From Acidovorax delafieldii (lineage in GTDB: Bacteria; Pseudomonadota; Gammaproteobacteria; Burkholderiales; Burkholderiaceae_C), in NCBI RefSeq assembly GCF_007993815.1, contig NZ_VJWE01000011.1, positions 1,178,001-1,242,000 of the forward strand: 64,000 bases of DNA, given 5' to 3'. The position numbers were made by a program, and so were the translations under genes. Positions 26,973 to 35,199 of this stretch are shown in pieces. Position 1 is the stretch's first letter, and each line of letters opens with the position of its first letter. The notes beneath the pieces are model-generated. The model ran no database searches. It was not told the origin of the DNA and saw nothing but the letters and a program-made list of their open reading frames with translations.

Positions 26973-27617
26973 ATGAACATCGGCATCATCGGCTCAGGCG
27001 CACTCGGCTCTAACGTGGCGCGCGCATTGGCCAGCAAAGGCCTGGCGGCCACCCTCTCCACCCGGCGCGGGCCGGAATCACTGGCCGCGCTGGTTGCTGA
27101 GCTGGGCCCCACCATCAAAGCGGGCACCGTGGCAGAGGCTGCCGCCGCAGACATCGTGCTCATCGCCGTGCGCTGGGAAGACCTGGGCCAGGCGCTTGGC
27201 AGCCTGCCCGCCTGGAACGGCCGCATCGTCATCGACGGCACCAACCCCGTGGCGTTTCTGGACCCCAACTCGCCCGCCGCCAAAGACCCCACCAACCCGC
27301 TGGCGGCCTACGGCATCAAGGCCATCGACCTGGGCGGGCGCTCGTCCAGCGAAGTGTTCAGCGAATTCGTGCCCGGAGCCCGCGTTGTCAAGGCGTTCAA
27401 CCACCTGGATGTGAACCTGCTGGCCCAGCCCCAAGTCTCCGGCGGCCAGCGCGCCATGTTCTATGCAGGCGACGATGCCGCCGCCAATGCCGCAGTGCGC
27501 AAGGTGCTGGACGCCATCGGCTACTTCCCGGTGGACCTGGGCACGCTGGCGGTGGGCGGGCGTTTGTCGGAGCTGCCGTTTGGTGCGTTGTCGAGCACGC
27601 AGTTCATCAAGATTTGA
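26973..27617 (+). CDS. NAD(P)-binding oxidoreductase, F420-dependent NADP reductase family
   Basis: A 214-residue protein with an N-terminal Rossmann domain (GIIGSGALGSNVA, residues 4-16) and the family features seen in coenzyme F420-dependent NADP reductase-like proteins: WEDLGQALGSLPAWNGRIVIDGTNP and GARVVKAFNHLDVNLL. Such proteins in proteobacteria probably use NADP(H) without F420. AAGGAA lies before the ATG. It follows pirin in the same direction and is probably under the same LysR control. Confidence 0.9.
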   Translation: MNIGIIGSGALGSNVARALASKGLAATLSTRRGPESLAALVAELGPTIKAGTVAEAAAADIVLIAVRWEDLGQALGSLPAWNGRIVIDGTNPVAFLDPNSPAAKDPTNPLAAYGIKAIDLGGRSSSEVFSEFVPGARVVKAFNHLDVNLLAQPQVSGGQRAMFYAGDDAAANAAVRKVLDAIGYFPVDLGTLAVGGRLSELPFGALSSTQFIKI

Positions 27618-27824
27618 GAAGAGGTATCTGCCCTGGCACTTTCAGACCCCAGGGTAGCTCGATCAAAACATGTTGCCGGGGGGCTGTGGCTGAGACCCTG
27701 CTCCACCACCGGGGTGTGCGGTCAGCCCGTGCGAACAGCTAAAAAATCACACCAATCGATGCGCCGCATCCTTGCACTCAGCGAGCCATGACGCCGCCCT
27801 GCAAGTCCCTGCAGCGCTGTGGGG

Positions 27825-27830
27825 TAAATT
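27825..27830 (+). promoter_or_regulatory. Possible -10 element (TAAATT) close to the MFS start
   Basis: TAAATT lies 7 bases before the ATG at 27838 inside GGGGTAAATTGCCCC. The short distance means the mRNA would start at the AUG. This is a guess from spacing. Confidence 0.3.
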
Positions 27831-27837
27831 GCCCCGC

Positions 27838-29145
27838 ATGCCGAACACCTCTTCGCCCCCCTCTGCGGCCGCCCCCGCATCCCTCATCGACTCCCGCCAG
27901 GCCGCGTGGCGCCTGCTGACCACGCTGGGCCTGGTGGTGCTGGGCAACAGCAGCATGTATGTGGTGTCGGTGGTGCTGCCCGCCGTGCAGGCCGAGTTTG
28001 GCGTGGGCCGTGCCGATGCATCCCTGCCCTACACGCTGATGATGGTGTGCCTGGGGCTGGGCGGAATCTGGACGGGCCGCATGGCCGACCGGCATGGGCT
28101 GATGCCGGTGCTGTGCGTGGGCGCGGTGGCCGTGTGTGGCGGGTTTGTGTGGGCGGGGCTGTCGGGCAGCATCTGGGGGTTTGGGCTGGCGCACGGGCTG
28201 ATGGGGCTGATTGGCAGCTCGGCCACGTTTGCGCCGCTGATGGCAGACACCGCGCTGTGGTGGAACAAGCGGCGGGGCATTGCGGTGGCGATCTGCGCCA
28301 GCGGCAACTACATTGCGGGCGCGCTGTGGCCGCCCATCGTGCAGCACGGCATTGAGCTGATCGGCTGGCGCCACACCTATGTGCTGCTGGGCATTGTGTG
28401 TGGGGTGGGCATGCTGTTGCTGGCACTGCGCATGCGCCAGCGCGCGCCGGTGGCGCAGATGGATGCAGCATCGGCAGCGGTGGCACCGGCCGCGTCGGGT
28501 GCAGCGCCCTCGCCGTTGCCGCTCGATCGCAGCCGCCCGTTCGGTCTGCGCCCGCTGCATGCACAGCTATTGCTGTGTGTGGCGGGCGTCGCGTGCTGCG
28601 TGGCTATGGCGATGCCGCAGGTGCACATCGTGGCCTATTGCACCGACCTGGGTTTTGGCGCGGCGCGCGGGGCCGAGATGCTGTCGCTGATGCTGGCCTG
28701 CGGCATCGTCAGCCGCCTGGTGTCGGGCGTGATCTGCGACCGCATTGGCGGCGTGCGCACGCTGCTGCTGGGCTCGGCGCTGCAGGGCGTGGGGCTGGCG
28801 CTGTTTTTGCCGTTTGACGGGCTGGTGCCGCTGTATGTCATCTCGGCGATGTTCGGGCTGTTCCAGGGCGGCATCGTGCCCGCCTACGCCATCATCATCC
28901 GCGAGTATTTCGCCCCACAGGAGGCCGGTGCGCGGGTGGGTGCTGTGATCATGGCCACGCTGATCGGCATGGCGCTGGGGGGCTGGATGTCGGGCTGGAT
29001 CTTTGACCTGACGGGCAGCTACCGCGCGGCGTTCCTGAACGGCATGGCGTGGAATCTGCTGAACCTGTCGATCGTGGGCTGGCTGTTCTGGCGCGTGCGG
29101 GGCCGAGGGGCAGTGGTGGGGCAGGTGCAGCCTGGTGCGGGGTGA
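27838..29145 (+). CDS. MFS transporter (oxalate/formate-antiporter or monocarboxylate type)
   Basis: A 435-residue inner-membrane protein with 12 predicted helices and a long central loop rich in Ala and Pro (residues about 205-235). Segments such as MMVCLGLGGIWTGRMADRHG and MADTALWWNKRRGIAVAICA belong to the OxlT/monocarboxylate-transporter-like branch of the MFS; WWNKRRGIAVAICASGNYIA is typical of that branch. The substrate is likely an organic acid but cannot be read. I chose the ATG at 27838. It is followed by 248 bp with no clear gene. Confidence 0.9.
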   Translation: MPNTSSPPSAAAPASLIDSRQAAWRLLTTLGLVVLGNSSMYVVSVVLPAVQAEFGVGRADASLPYTLMMVCLGLGGIWTGRMADRHGLMPVLCVGAVAVCGGFVWAGLSGSIWGFGLAHGLMGLIGSSATFAPLMADTALWWNKRRGIAVAICASGNYIAGALWPPIVQHGIELIGWRHTYVLLGIVCGVGMLLLALRMRQRAPVAQMDAASAAVAPAASGAAPSPLPLDRSRPFGLRPLHAQLLLCVAGVACCVAMAMPQVHIVAYCTDLGFGAARGAEMLSLMLACGIVSRLVSGVICDRIGGVRTLLLGSALQGVGLALFLPFDGLVPLYVISAMFGLFQGGIVPAYAIIIREYFAPQEAGARVGAVIMATLIGMALGGWMSGWIFDLTGSYRAAFLNGMAWNLLNLSIVGWLFWRVRGRGAVVGQVQPGAG

Positions 29146-29393
29146 GTGCGGCCAGCTCGACTATCTCCGCAATGGTGTGCTCCTCGACCTCCAGGTAGCG
29201 CTTCAATGCGCAAATTTTTCTTTGAGCAAATCACGATGAGCGATAGGTTCTAGCTCGGCCTGGGCCGATACACGGCCCCGTTGCCCCGGTGCTCGCACCG
29301 TTTCGGTGGCCGCTGCCCGGCGCGCGCGGTGAGTCCTTCCTTCATACGGTCGTACCGACTGCATCCTCCGTAATCGCTTCCGCTTCATTCTCC

Positions 29394-30749
29394 ATGTCAT
29401 ACACACTTTCCCTTTCAACGAAAACGGATGTCCGCCCCGTCCTTGGCGCGCTACGCCACGCTGCGGTGTGGACCTGCGGCGTCCTCGCCGCAATGGCAAC
29501 ACACACAGCACAAGCGCAGCCTGCAGGCTGGACACAAGCGAGTCCGTTCAATATCACGGAAAGCAGCGGCGCAACCCTGACGGATTACCAAATACGCCTG
29601 GTGCTCGACACGGCCAGCATGGTGACGGCGGGCCAATTGCGGGCAGACGCTGCCGATCTGCGCTTTGGGACTGCCGCATCGGGCGGCACGCTGATGGACT
29701 ACTACATCGAACGCGGGGTCAACACCGCCTCCACGGTGGTGTGGGTCAAAGTTCCCACGATCCCCGCATTGGCCACGACGGCGTTCTTCATTTTTAGCGG
29801 CAATCCTGCCGCCACCAGCGCGAGCACCATCAATACGTTCGACTACACCGACGCCGTTGCCAATTCGGCCACACAGCAGGTGGTCGTAGGACAGCCTGGC
29901 GGCGTCACAAATTCCCAGCGCGGCTTCAGGTTCAAACCCAACCAGGACATTCTGGTGACCGACTTCGGGAAATACGAGCCTTCGGGAACCACCCGGTATC
30001 TGACGCTGTTCGATGTCGCCACGCAGGCCAAGCTGGCCCAGCAGCAGGTCTCAGGCCCAGCGAATACGTATACCTATGCGCAGCTTGCGCAGCCTCTGAT
30101 GCTTACCAAGGACACCGAATACATCATGGAGATCTACCAGGGAGCGAGTGATGGCTACTACTTCGGCTCCAGCACGCAGATCAATCCTGTGCTGACGTAT
30201 TTGGACATGCGCTATTGCAATGGCTGCACGCAAGACACGTTTCCCACCAACTACCTCAACGCTATCCACTACGGCTTCCCTGACTTCCAGTTTCGTACCA
30301 CCAAGCAGGTCAGCCCGGCGCCGGTCTACGCGCTGGGAAACGTCGCGACCACCCTCTCGCTGACCAGCTCCAGCAACTCGGTCGGAGTGGGCGCCAGCGT
30401 CACCTTGACGGCGACCGTCAGCACTCCGTCTGCCGCAGGCACCGTGACCTTCCTGGATGGAGGAACGCCCATCGCCGGTTGCAGCGCCGTGCCCGTGGTT
30501 GCCGGTGCCGCGCAATGCACCACCAGCGACCTGCCCCTCGGCGCCCGGTCGCTGACGGCGGTGTACGACAGCGCCACGGGATATACGGCCAGCACCAGCG
30601 CCCCGTTCTCCCTGCAAGTGACACCGCTGGTAAGCGGCACGGCGATTCCCACCCTCTCAGAATGGGGCATCGCATGCATGGCACTGGTCCTGGCAGGCCT
30701 GGGGCTGGGTGGCCTATCCCGCTCCAGGGCGCGACAGGAACGCGCGTGA
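29394..30749 (+). CDS. DUF2341 / Ig-like surface protein with IPTL-CTERM sorting signal
   Basis: A 451-residue exported protein. Residues about 20-50 contain a hydrophobic signal (VWTCGVLAAMATHTAQAQPA). A DUF2341-like domain follows, with LTDYQIRLVLDT and the Trp/Phe-rich strand VVWVKVPTIPALATTAFFIF. An Ig-like bacterial domain comes next (LTSSSNSVGVGASVTLTATV, then TVTFLDGGTPIAG). The end is an IPTL-CTERM signal: IPTLSEWG, a hydrophobic helix, and the basic tail SRSRARQ, which should direct processing by a PEP-CTERM-like sorting system. The sequence looks less GC-rich than its neighbours. No sortase partner is in the window. It may be an extracellular or adhesin-like protein. Confidence 0.85.
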   Translation: MSYTLSLSTKTDVRPVLGALRHAAVWTCGVLAAMATHTAQAQPAGWTQASPFNITESSGATLTDYQIRLVLDTASMVTAGQLRADAADLRFGTAASGGTLMDYYIERGVNTASTVVWVKVPTIPALATTAFFIFSGNPAATSASTINTFDYTDAVANSATQQVVVGQPGGVTNSQRGFRFKPNQDILVTDFGKYEPSGTTRYLTLFDVATQAKLAQQQVSGPANTYTYAQLAQPLMLTKDTEYIMEIYQGASDGYYFGSSTQINPVLTYLDMRYCNGCTQDTFPTNYLNAIHYGFPDFQFRTTKQVSPAPVYALGNVATTLSLTSSSNSVGVGASVTLTATVSTPSAAGTVTFLDGGTPIAGCSAVPVVAGAAQCTTSDLPLGARSLTAVYDSATGYTASTSAPFSLQVTPLVSGTAIPTLSEWGIACMALVLAGLGLGGLSRSRARQERA

Positions 30750-30753
30750 TGCG

Positions 30754-31512
30754 TCAGCGGGTCGGCTGCAGATACCGCCCCACCAGCTCTGTCTGCGCTG
30801 CGGCGTCCACGCCCAGCACGTCCACCAGATAGGGCTGCAGACCGCCATAGTCGTTGTCCACCATGTGCAGGGCGGCGTCCAGAAACTCCTCTTGCACACG
30901 CCACAGCACGCGCAGCACTTCTTCCGGCGCGTGGCTGCCCATGCCCGGTGGGCGCTGGTAGAGCGCGTTGGTGAGCAGGTAGTCGTGCATGACTACATCG
31001 CGCGGCACGCCCAGGGTCAGCAGGATGAGGGCGGCGGCAAAGCCGGTGCGGTCTTTGCCAGCGGTGCAATGGAACACGGTGGGCGCGTCGCTGGCGAGCA
31101 GCAGGCGGAACAGCTCGGCAAAACGCGGGGCGTTGTCGTTCACAAAACCCAGGTAGGTGTCCCGCATCAGGCCCACGGCGTCTTGCGCCGTGAGCTGGCG
31201 GCCGGTGCGTTGCAGCTCCAGCGCGCGCTGCACCACGGTGGGTTCGATGTGCAGTGGGTGGTAGGCCACGCCGGGCAGTGCGTAGGCATACGCGGCGCTT
31301 TCGGCCTGGCCGCGAAAGTCCACCGCGCGGGCCACGCCCAGGTCTGCCAGCAGGGCCTGGTCCTCGGGCGTCAGGCCCGCCAGGTGGTCAGAGCGGAAGA
31401 TGCGGCGCCATTTCACCGGGCGGCCGCCGTGGCCGGTGTAGCCGCCGAGGTCGCGGAAGTTGGTGGCGCCTGCGAGGGGGACGGACCGGGTGGGGGCTTG
31501 CTCTTGCTGCAT
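30754..31512 (-). CDS. Tyrosine-protein phosphatase (PTP, dual-specificity fold)
   Basis: A 252-residue protein phosphatase of the Tyr phosphatase family 3 type. The P-loop HCTAGKDRTG is at residues 148-157 (Cys149, Arg155), and the N-terminal NFRDLGGYTG is the usual marker of this group. No signal peptide, so it acts in the cytoplasm. I took the ATG at 31512, which starts just before the conserved region; the longer frame is not domain-like. It converges on the IPTL-CTERM gene with a 4-bp gap and is divergent from an AraC regulator gene. Confidence 0.92.
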   Translation of the reverse strand: MQQEQAPTRSVPLAGATNFRDLGGYTGHGGRPVKWRRIFRSDHLAGLTPEDQALLADLGVARAVDFRGQAESAAYAYALPGVAYHPLHIEPTVVQRALELQRTGRQLTAQDAVGLMRDTYLGFVNDNAPRFAELFRLLLASDAPTVFHCTAGKDRTGFAAALILLTLGVPRDVVMHDYLLTNALYQRPPGMGSHAPEEVLRVLWRVQEEFLDAALHMVDNDYGGLQPYLVDVLGVDAAAQTELVGRYLQPTR

Positions 31513-31673
31513 GGTGCTTGGCACGGTTGAGTGGTTGGTGGGGATACGAAAGCAACAAGGATAGTCGGGCACTGCGGCAGCTGCATGTCGCACGGGTGGC
31601 TGGAGAACGTCGAGTACGACGGCTGACTTGCTGACCACCCACCCCCGAAAGCCGCCACCTGTGCTACGTCGAT

Positions 31674-32531
31674 ATGCAGAATGCGGGTATGCAGCGCTTG
31701 GTGCTCGTCCCCTCCGATTTGCAGCCTTGGCTGATGGCCGCCGTGGTGGTCAATGCCCCGGCGGCGCTGGCGCAATCGCATTTCCCGGCCATGGTGTCGA
31801 GCATGCTGGTGGTGCGGCTGGCCGGGCAGGTGGTGTGCCGGGGCGCGCCCGTGCCGCCATCGGCCTGGATGAGCGCCAGCACCACGGCCACGGTGTACGA
31901 ACACAGCGGGCCGGTGCAGGCCGTGGGGCTGGTGCTGCAGCCTTCGGCAGCGGCGGCGCTGTTCGCCAGTGCGCGTGGAGTGGTGAACACGCTGCGGCCG
32001 CTGGCAGACCTGGTGGGCCCTGGGTGGGCGGAGGTGGAACACGCGGTGCGGGCAGCCGCGGACGATGGTGCGCGGCTGCAGGTGCTGTGCGACTTCGTCC
32101 GCCAGTGGGTTGCGCCGCCGTCGCCCTGCGAGGCGCGGCGGCAACAGGCGCTGGCCTTGCTGCATGCAGCCACTGAAAACGCCACGGATACGGTACAGCG
32201 TCTGGGTCTGAGCCAGCGGCAGTTTGAGCGGCGCTTTGTGGCGCATTGGGGCATGGCGCCCAAGCAGTTTCAGGTGATTGCACGGCTGAACAGCACGCTG
32301 GGCAACGCCCTGGCTGCGCCCGGCGACCCGGTGGTGGGCCTGGCGGTGGACCAGGGCTACTACGACCAGTCGCACATGGCGCGCGATGTGCGCAGGCTGG
32401 CGGGCCAGCCGCTACAGGCCCTGGTGCAGGGCAGCCGCAGCGCGGTCAGCGAACACTGGCCCCTGCAAGTGGGCGCGCAGGCGCAGCTGGGTCAGCCGCC
32501 GGAGGGATCAGCGTCCCTGCGCAGGCGTTGA
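31674..32531 (+). CDS. AraC-family transcriptional regulator
   Basis: A 285-residue regulator with an N-terminal domain of about 150 residues and a C-terminal AraC/XylS pair of helix-turn-helix motifs (LGLSQRQFERRFVAHWGMAP, then LAVDQGYYDQSHMARDVRRL). The N-terminal part resembles DUF6597-like sensor domains. It is divergent from the tyrosine phosphatase gene. Its end overlaps the DUF2834 gene on the other strand by 40 bp. ATG at 31689 is an alternative start. Confidence 0.9.
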   Translation: MQNAGMQRLVLVPSDLQPWLMAAVVVNAPAALAQSHFPAMVSSMLVVRLAGQVVCRGAPVPPSAWMSASTTATVYEHSGPVQAVGLVLQPSAAAALFASARGVVNTLRPLADLVGPGWAEVEHAVRAAADDGARLQVLCDFVRQWVAPPSPCEARRQQALALLHAATENATDTVQRLGLSQRQFERRFVAHWGMAPKQFQVIARLNSTLGNALAAPGDPVVGLAVDQGYYDQSHMARDVRRLAGQPLQALVQGSRSAVSEHWPLQVGAQAQLGQPPEGSASLRRR

Positions 32532-32830
32532 GCCAGGTACAGCGGCATCACAAACGCGAGCCCGATACCAAAGCAGGCCGCGATGCAGGCCCAGCGCCAC
32601 GCGCCCAGGCGGCGGTCGGCCGCCACCCAGGCTGAGAACGCCACGGCGGCCAGGTACACATCGCAGGTGATGCCGGTGGTGAGCGCGTTGGCAAAGGCAT
32701 CGCGCCAGAAAACATCGGGCATCACGCTGCCGCCGCCCAGAAAGTACAAGGTGTTGAAGTACCAGGGGATGGCCAGACCGAGGGCGGCCAGCAGAACAAG
32801 AAAAACGCGCAGGGGTTGGTGGTGGTGCAT
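32492..32830 (-). CDS. DUF2834 membrane protein
   Basis: A 112-residue inner-membrane protein with three predicted helices. The first one (VFLVLLAALGLAIPWYFNTL) and the Tyr/Phe-rich loop match DUF2834 proteins. The function is unknown. It overlaps the 3' end of the AraC gene by 40 bp on the opposite strand. The start at 32830 is MHHHQPL; no strong ribosome binding site is seen. Confidence 0.8.
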   Translation of the reverse strand: MHHHQPLRVFLVLLAALGLAIPWYFNTLYFLGGGSVMPDVFWRDAFANALTTGITCDVYLAAVAFSAWVAADRRLGAWRWACIAACFGIGLAFVMPLYLAQRLRRDADPSGG

Positions 32831-32979
32831 CGGTGCATGCGGCCCCCAAAGAATGAGAGTGAGGCCTGGGGTAGTGAATCAATGCACCGATTGAATCCGC
32901 GCGGCCCCCTCGCGGGCTAGGAAAAAAACGACATGCCCACCACAGGCCTGCACGCCATCAACAGCTGGCCGCCAGCCGC

Positions 32980-33330
32980 TTACTGCGCAGGCGGTAGCGA
33001 CGTGACTGCCCCGTTCACCGACAGCTCCTGGCTGCCCTGGGGGCAGGGCTGGTCGGTGTAGGTGGTGCGGCCGTCCCGCACACATTTGCGCGGCTGCGGA
33101 GCCACGGGCTGGGATGCGCCCGCCTGCGCGGGGCGGGCCTGCGCAGCAGCGGGGCGCTTGTCGGGCGGCAGGGACTCGGGCCCGGGGCGGGTGATCTTTT
33201 TCCAGGCCTGTTCGGTCCAGGGTCCGGCCTGGGGCAGCCACTGGTCGGCGGTCCACCACGCCGCTGCTGCGGCGGCCAGCAGCAGTGCGGCCAGAAGGGA
33301 CCAGAGGGCTCGTTCGCGGGGGCTGCGCAT
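32980..33330 (-). CDS. Membrane-anchored protein with DUF4124-like end
   Basis: A 116-residue protein. A single helix (residues about 9-25) anchors it, after which comes a Pro/Ala/Gln-rich linker. The C-terminal part CVRDGRTTYTDQPCPQGS resembles the DUF4124 pattern, in which two Cys flank a T/S-Y-x-D-x-P-C strand. Likely periplasmic. Function is unknown. It stands alone between the DUF2834 gene and a PEBP-like gene. Confidence 0.7.
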   Translation of the reverse strand: MRSPRERALWSLLAALLLAAAAAAWWTADQWLPQAGPWTEQAWKKITRPGPESLPPDKRPAAAQARPAQAGASQPVAPQPRKCVRDGRTTYTDQPCPQGSQELSVNGAVTSLPPAQ

Positions 33331-33397
33331 GGGGTGGGCCTGTGATGGGGTGGGTGACTGCTGAGCTTAAAACATCACAGTGCCCCACCCCACACGG

Positions 33398-34000
33398 TCA
33401 CTGCTGCTTGCCTTGGGCCGCAGGGCGCCCGTAGCGCGCGGTGAGTGTGGCCTTGCCCAGGCTGTTGGCGTTGATCATGTAGCCCGCCAGCGCAGCGGTG
33501 GCGTCGGCAGGCAGGTCCAGGCGTGGCACCTTGAGTGCGTGCACGGTGAAGATGTAGCGGTGCGGCGCATCCCCCTCGGGCGGGCACGCCCCGCCCCAGG
33601 CGGCCACGCCGTAGTCGATGCGCACATGGCTGGCGCCTGCAGGCAGCTTGGCGCCGCCAGCAGCACCGGCGTCGGGCTGCAGCTCGGTGACGCTGGCGGG
33701 GATGTTCACCACCGACCAGTGCCACCAGCCCGAGCCTGTGGGGGCGTCAGGGTCATACGCGGTGACGGCAAAGCTCTGCATGCCTGCAGGCGCACCGTTC
33801 CAGCGCAGCGCGGGCGACTGGTTCTCACCTGCGCAGCCGAATCCCTTGAACTCGAAACGCTGGGGCAAGGTGCCATCCGCCGCAAAGTCAGGGCTGCTGA
33901 GCGTGAACGCCTGGGCATGGGCAGCCAATGCCAGGCCGATGGTGGCAAGCGCCGCGATGGAGGTAAAAGCGCGGCGGGGGCGTGAAAGTGGGTGGCTCAT
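33398..34000 (-). CDS. YbhB/YbcL family PEBP-like protein
   Basis: A 200-residue protein of the phosphatidylethanolamine-binding protein family (YbhB/YbcL, Raf kinase inhibitor-like). A signal peptide of about 30 residues (RRAFTSIAALATIGLALAAH) precedes the domain, which contains the ligand-site stretch CAGENQSPALRWNGAPAG and VTAYDPDAPTGSGWWHWSV. Periplasmic. AAGGAG precedes the ATG at 34000. The role of bacterial members is not established. Confidence 0.92.
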   Translation of the reverse strand: MSHPLSRPRRAFTSIAALATIGLALAAHAQAFTLSSPDFAADGTLPQRFEFKGFGCAGENQSPALRWNGAPAGMQSFAVTAYDPDAPTGSGWWHWSVVNIPASVTELQPDAGAAGGAKLPAGASHVRIDYGVAAWGGACPPEGDAPHRYIFTVHALKVPRLDLPADATAALAGYMINANSLGKATLTARYGRPAAQGKQQ

Positions 34001-34115
34001 CCAAAAAGCTCCTTGCAGTAGCGGTGTGAAACAAGGACTTGATGGTGCGGTGTGCCACGCCTTCGCACTGGCCCGGCGGCATCAAAGGCTGTGCGCTGTG
34101 CGTCAGCCGCAGTAA

Positions 34116-34892
34116 TCAGGGCCTCAGTTGCGAGGGCGGAAAGCCAAAACGCTCGCGGAAGGCCGCGCTGAAGCGGCTGTGCGACTCGTAGCCGCAGCGC
34201 GCTGCGATTTCGGACACTTGCAGCGTGGAGCTTTGCAGCAGAACCAGCCCCGTCTCCAGCCGCACATCGCGCAGGCACTGGCTTACGGTTTCGCCCTCTT
34301 GTGCCAGGCGGCGCTGCAGGGTGCTGGCGCTGGTGGCAAAGGCGGCGGCGATACGCTCCACCGTCCAGTCAGCCTGCGGGCTGGGGCCCACCAGGCGGCG
34401 CACCCGGTCGGCCCAGCCCAGCTCGCCGGGCGGGGCGAAGACGATGCCTGCCTCGGCCAGCATCAGCAGCACTTCGAGCGCGCGGTGTTCGCGCAGCGCC
34501 TGCGAGCTGGCATCGCTCTCCAGCGCGGCCAGGGCACGCCGGTAACTGTCTTCAAATGCCGCATCGGCCGCCAGGCCCGCACAGCCCTGCACCGCAGGCA
34601 CGGCCGCAAACTGGCCGAACTGGCGGTGAAACTGCTCCACCAGTTCGGGCGCAAAACACAGCAGTCGCGCCACATAGCGGCCTTGCGGGGCGGGGTCGTT
34701 GACCACCTCCCACTGCGCGCCACGCGGCAGCACAAACACCCGCCCGCTGGGATAGCGGTGCGCCCCGCCCGGTGTGACCAGGTGCTTGGTGCCAGAGACC
34801 ACCCAGCCCACCGAATCCATGCGCACCGTGACAGTGTGGATGCGGTGGTGCACCGTGGTGGCAATCTGCAACGACAGTGCGGGTTCGACCAT
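34116..34892 (-). CDS. AraC-family transcriptional regulator
   Basis: A 258-residue regulator. The N-terminal half is a cupin-like sensor domain (TPGGAHRYPSGRVFVLPRGA), and the C-terminal half has two helix-turn-helix motifs (IAAAFATSASTLQRRLAQEG, then IAARCGYESHSRFSAAFRER). The ATG at 34892 has GGGAGAG seven bases upstream; the longer frame starts at a TTG just before it. It lies between the PEBP gene and a small lipoprotein gene, all leftward, but with gaps of over 80 bp. Confidence 0.92.
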   Translation of the reverse strand: MVEPALSLQIATTVHHRIHTVTVRMDSVGWVVSGTKHLVTPGGAHRYPSGRVFVLPRGAQWEVVNDPAPQGRYVARLLCFAPELVEQFHRQFGQFAAVPAVQGCAGLAADAAFEDSYRRALAALESDASSQALREHRALEVLLMLAEAGIVFAPPGELGWADRVRRLVGPSPQADWTVERIAAAFATSASTLQRRLAQEGETVSQCLRDVRLETGLVLLQSSTLQVSEIAARCGYESHSRFSAAFRERFGFPPSQLRP

Positions 34893-34977
34893 CAATCTCT
34901 CCCTTGCGGCTCACGTTCCATCATCCGCCCGGCCCCGTCCTGGTTGAAGACGGGCTGCGCGCGGTGGCAGCTTGCAG

Positions 34978-35199
34978 TCAGCGGGTGCGCTCCCGCGTCA
35001 CGTTCACGTCGATATCGCCAAACACGGTCACGCCGCTCGCGCCCTGGGGCTGCTGCTGGCTGGCCGGGTCGCTGGAGCGCGCGGAGCCTGTGGTGGTGCA
35101 ACCCCCCAGCGCAGCGGCAACCGCGAGTGCCACCAGCGCGGTGCGGCAGACGCTGCCCGCCATCGACGCGATAGGCACCATGTTCAGCGGCTTCATCAT
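34978..35199 (-). CDS. Small lipoprotein
   Basis: A 73-residue predicted lipoprotein. The N-terminal signal ends with the lipobox LGGC at about residues 31-34, so the mature part is only about 40 residues, Ser/Gln/Gly-rich then TVFGDIDVNVTRERTR. Its start codon overlaps the topB stop by three bases (ATGA), so it is translated from the topB message. No family recognised. Confidence 0.65.
   Translation of the reverse strand: MMKPLNMVPIASMAGSVCRTALVALAVAAALGGCTTTGSARSSDPASQQQPQGASGVTVFGDIDVNVTRERTR

Noticed and set aside
29219-29393. Possible cyclic-di-GMP or other riboswitch before the IPTL-CTERM gene
   Set aside because: Nested GC hairpins are present, but the GEMM core sequences are missing.
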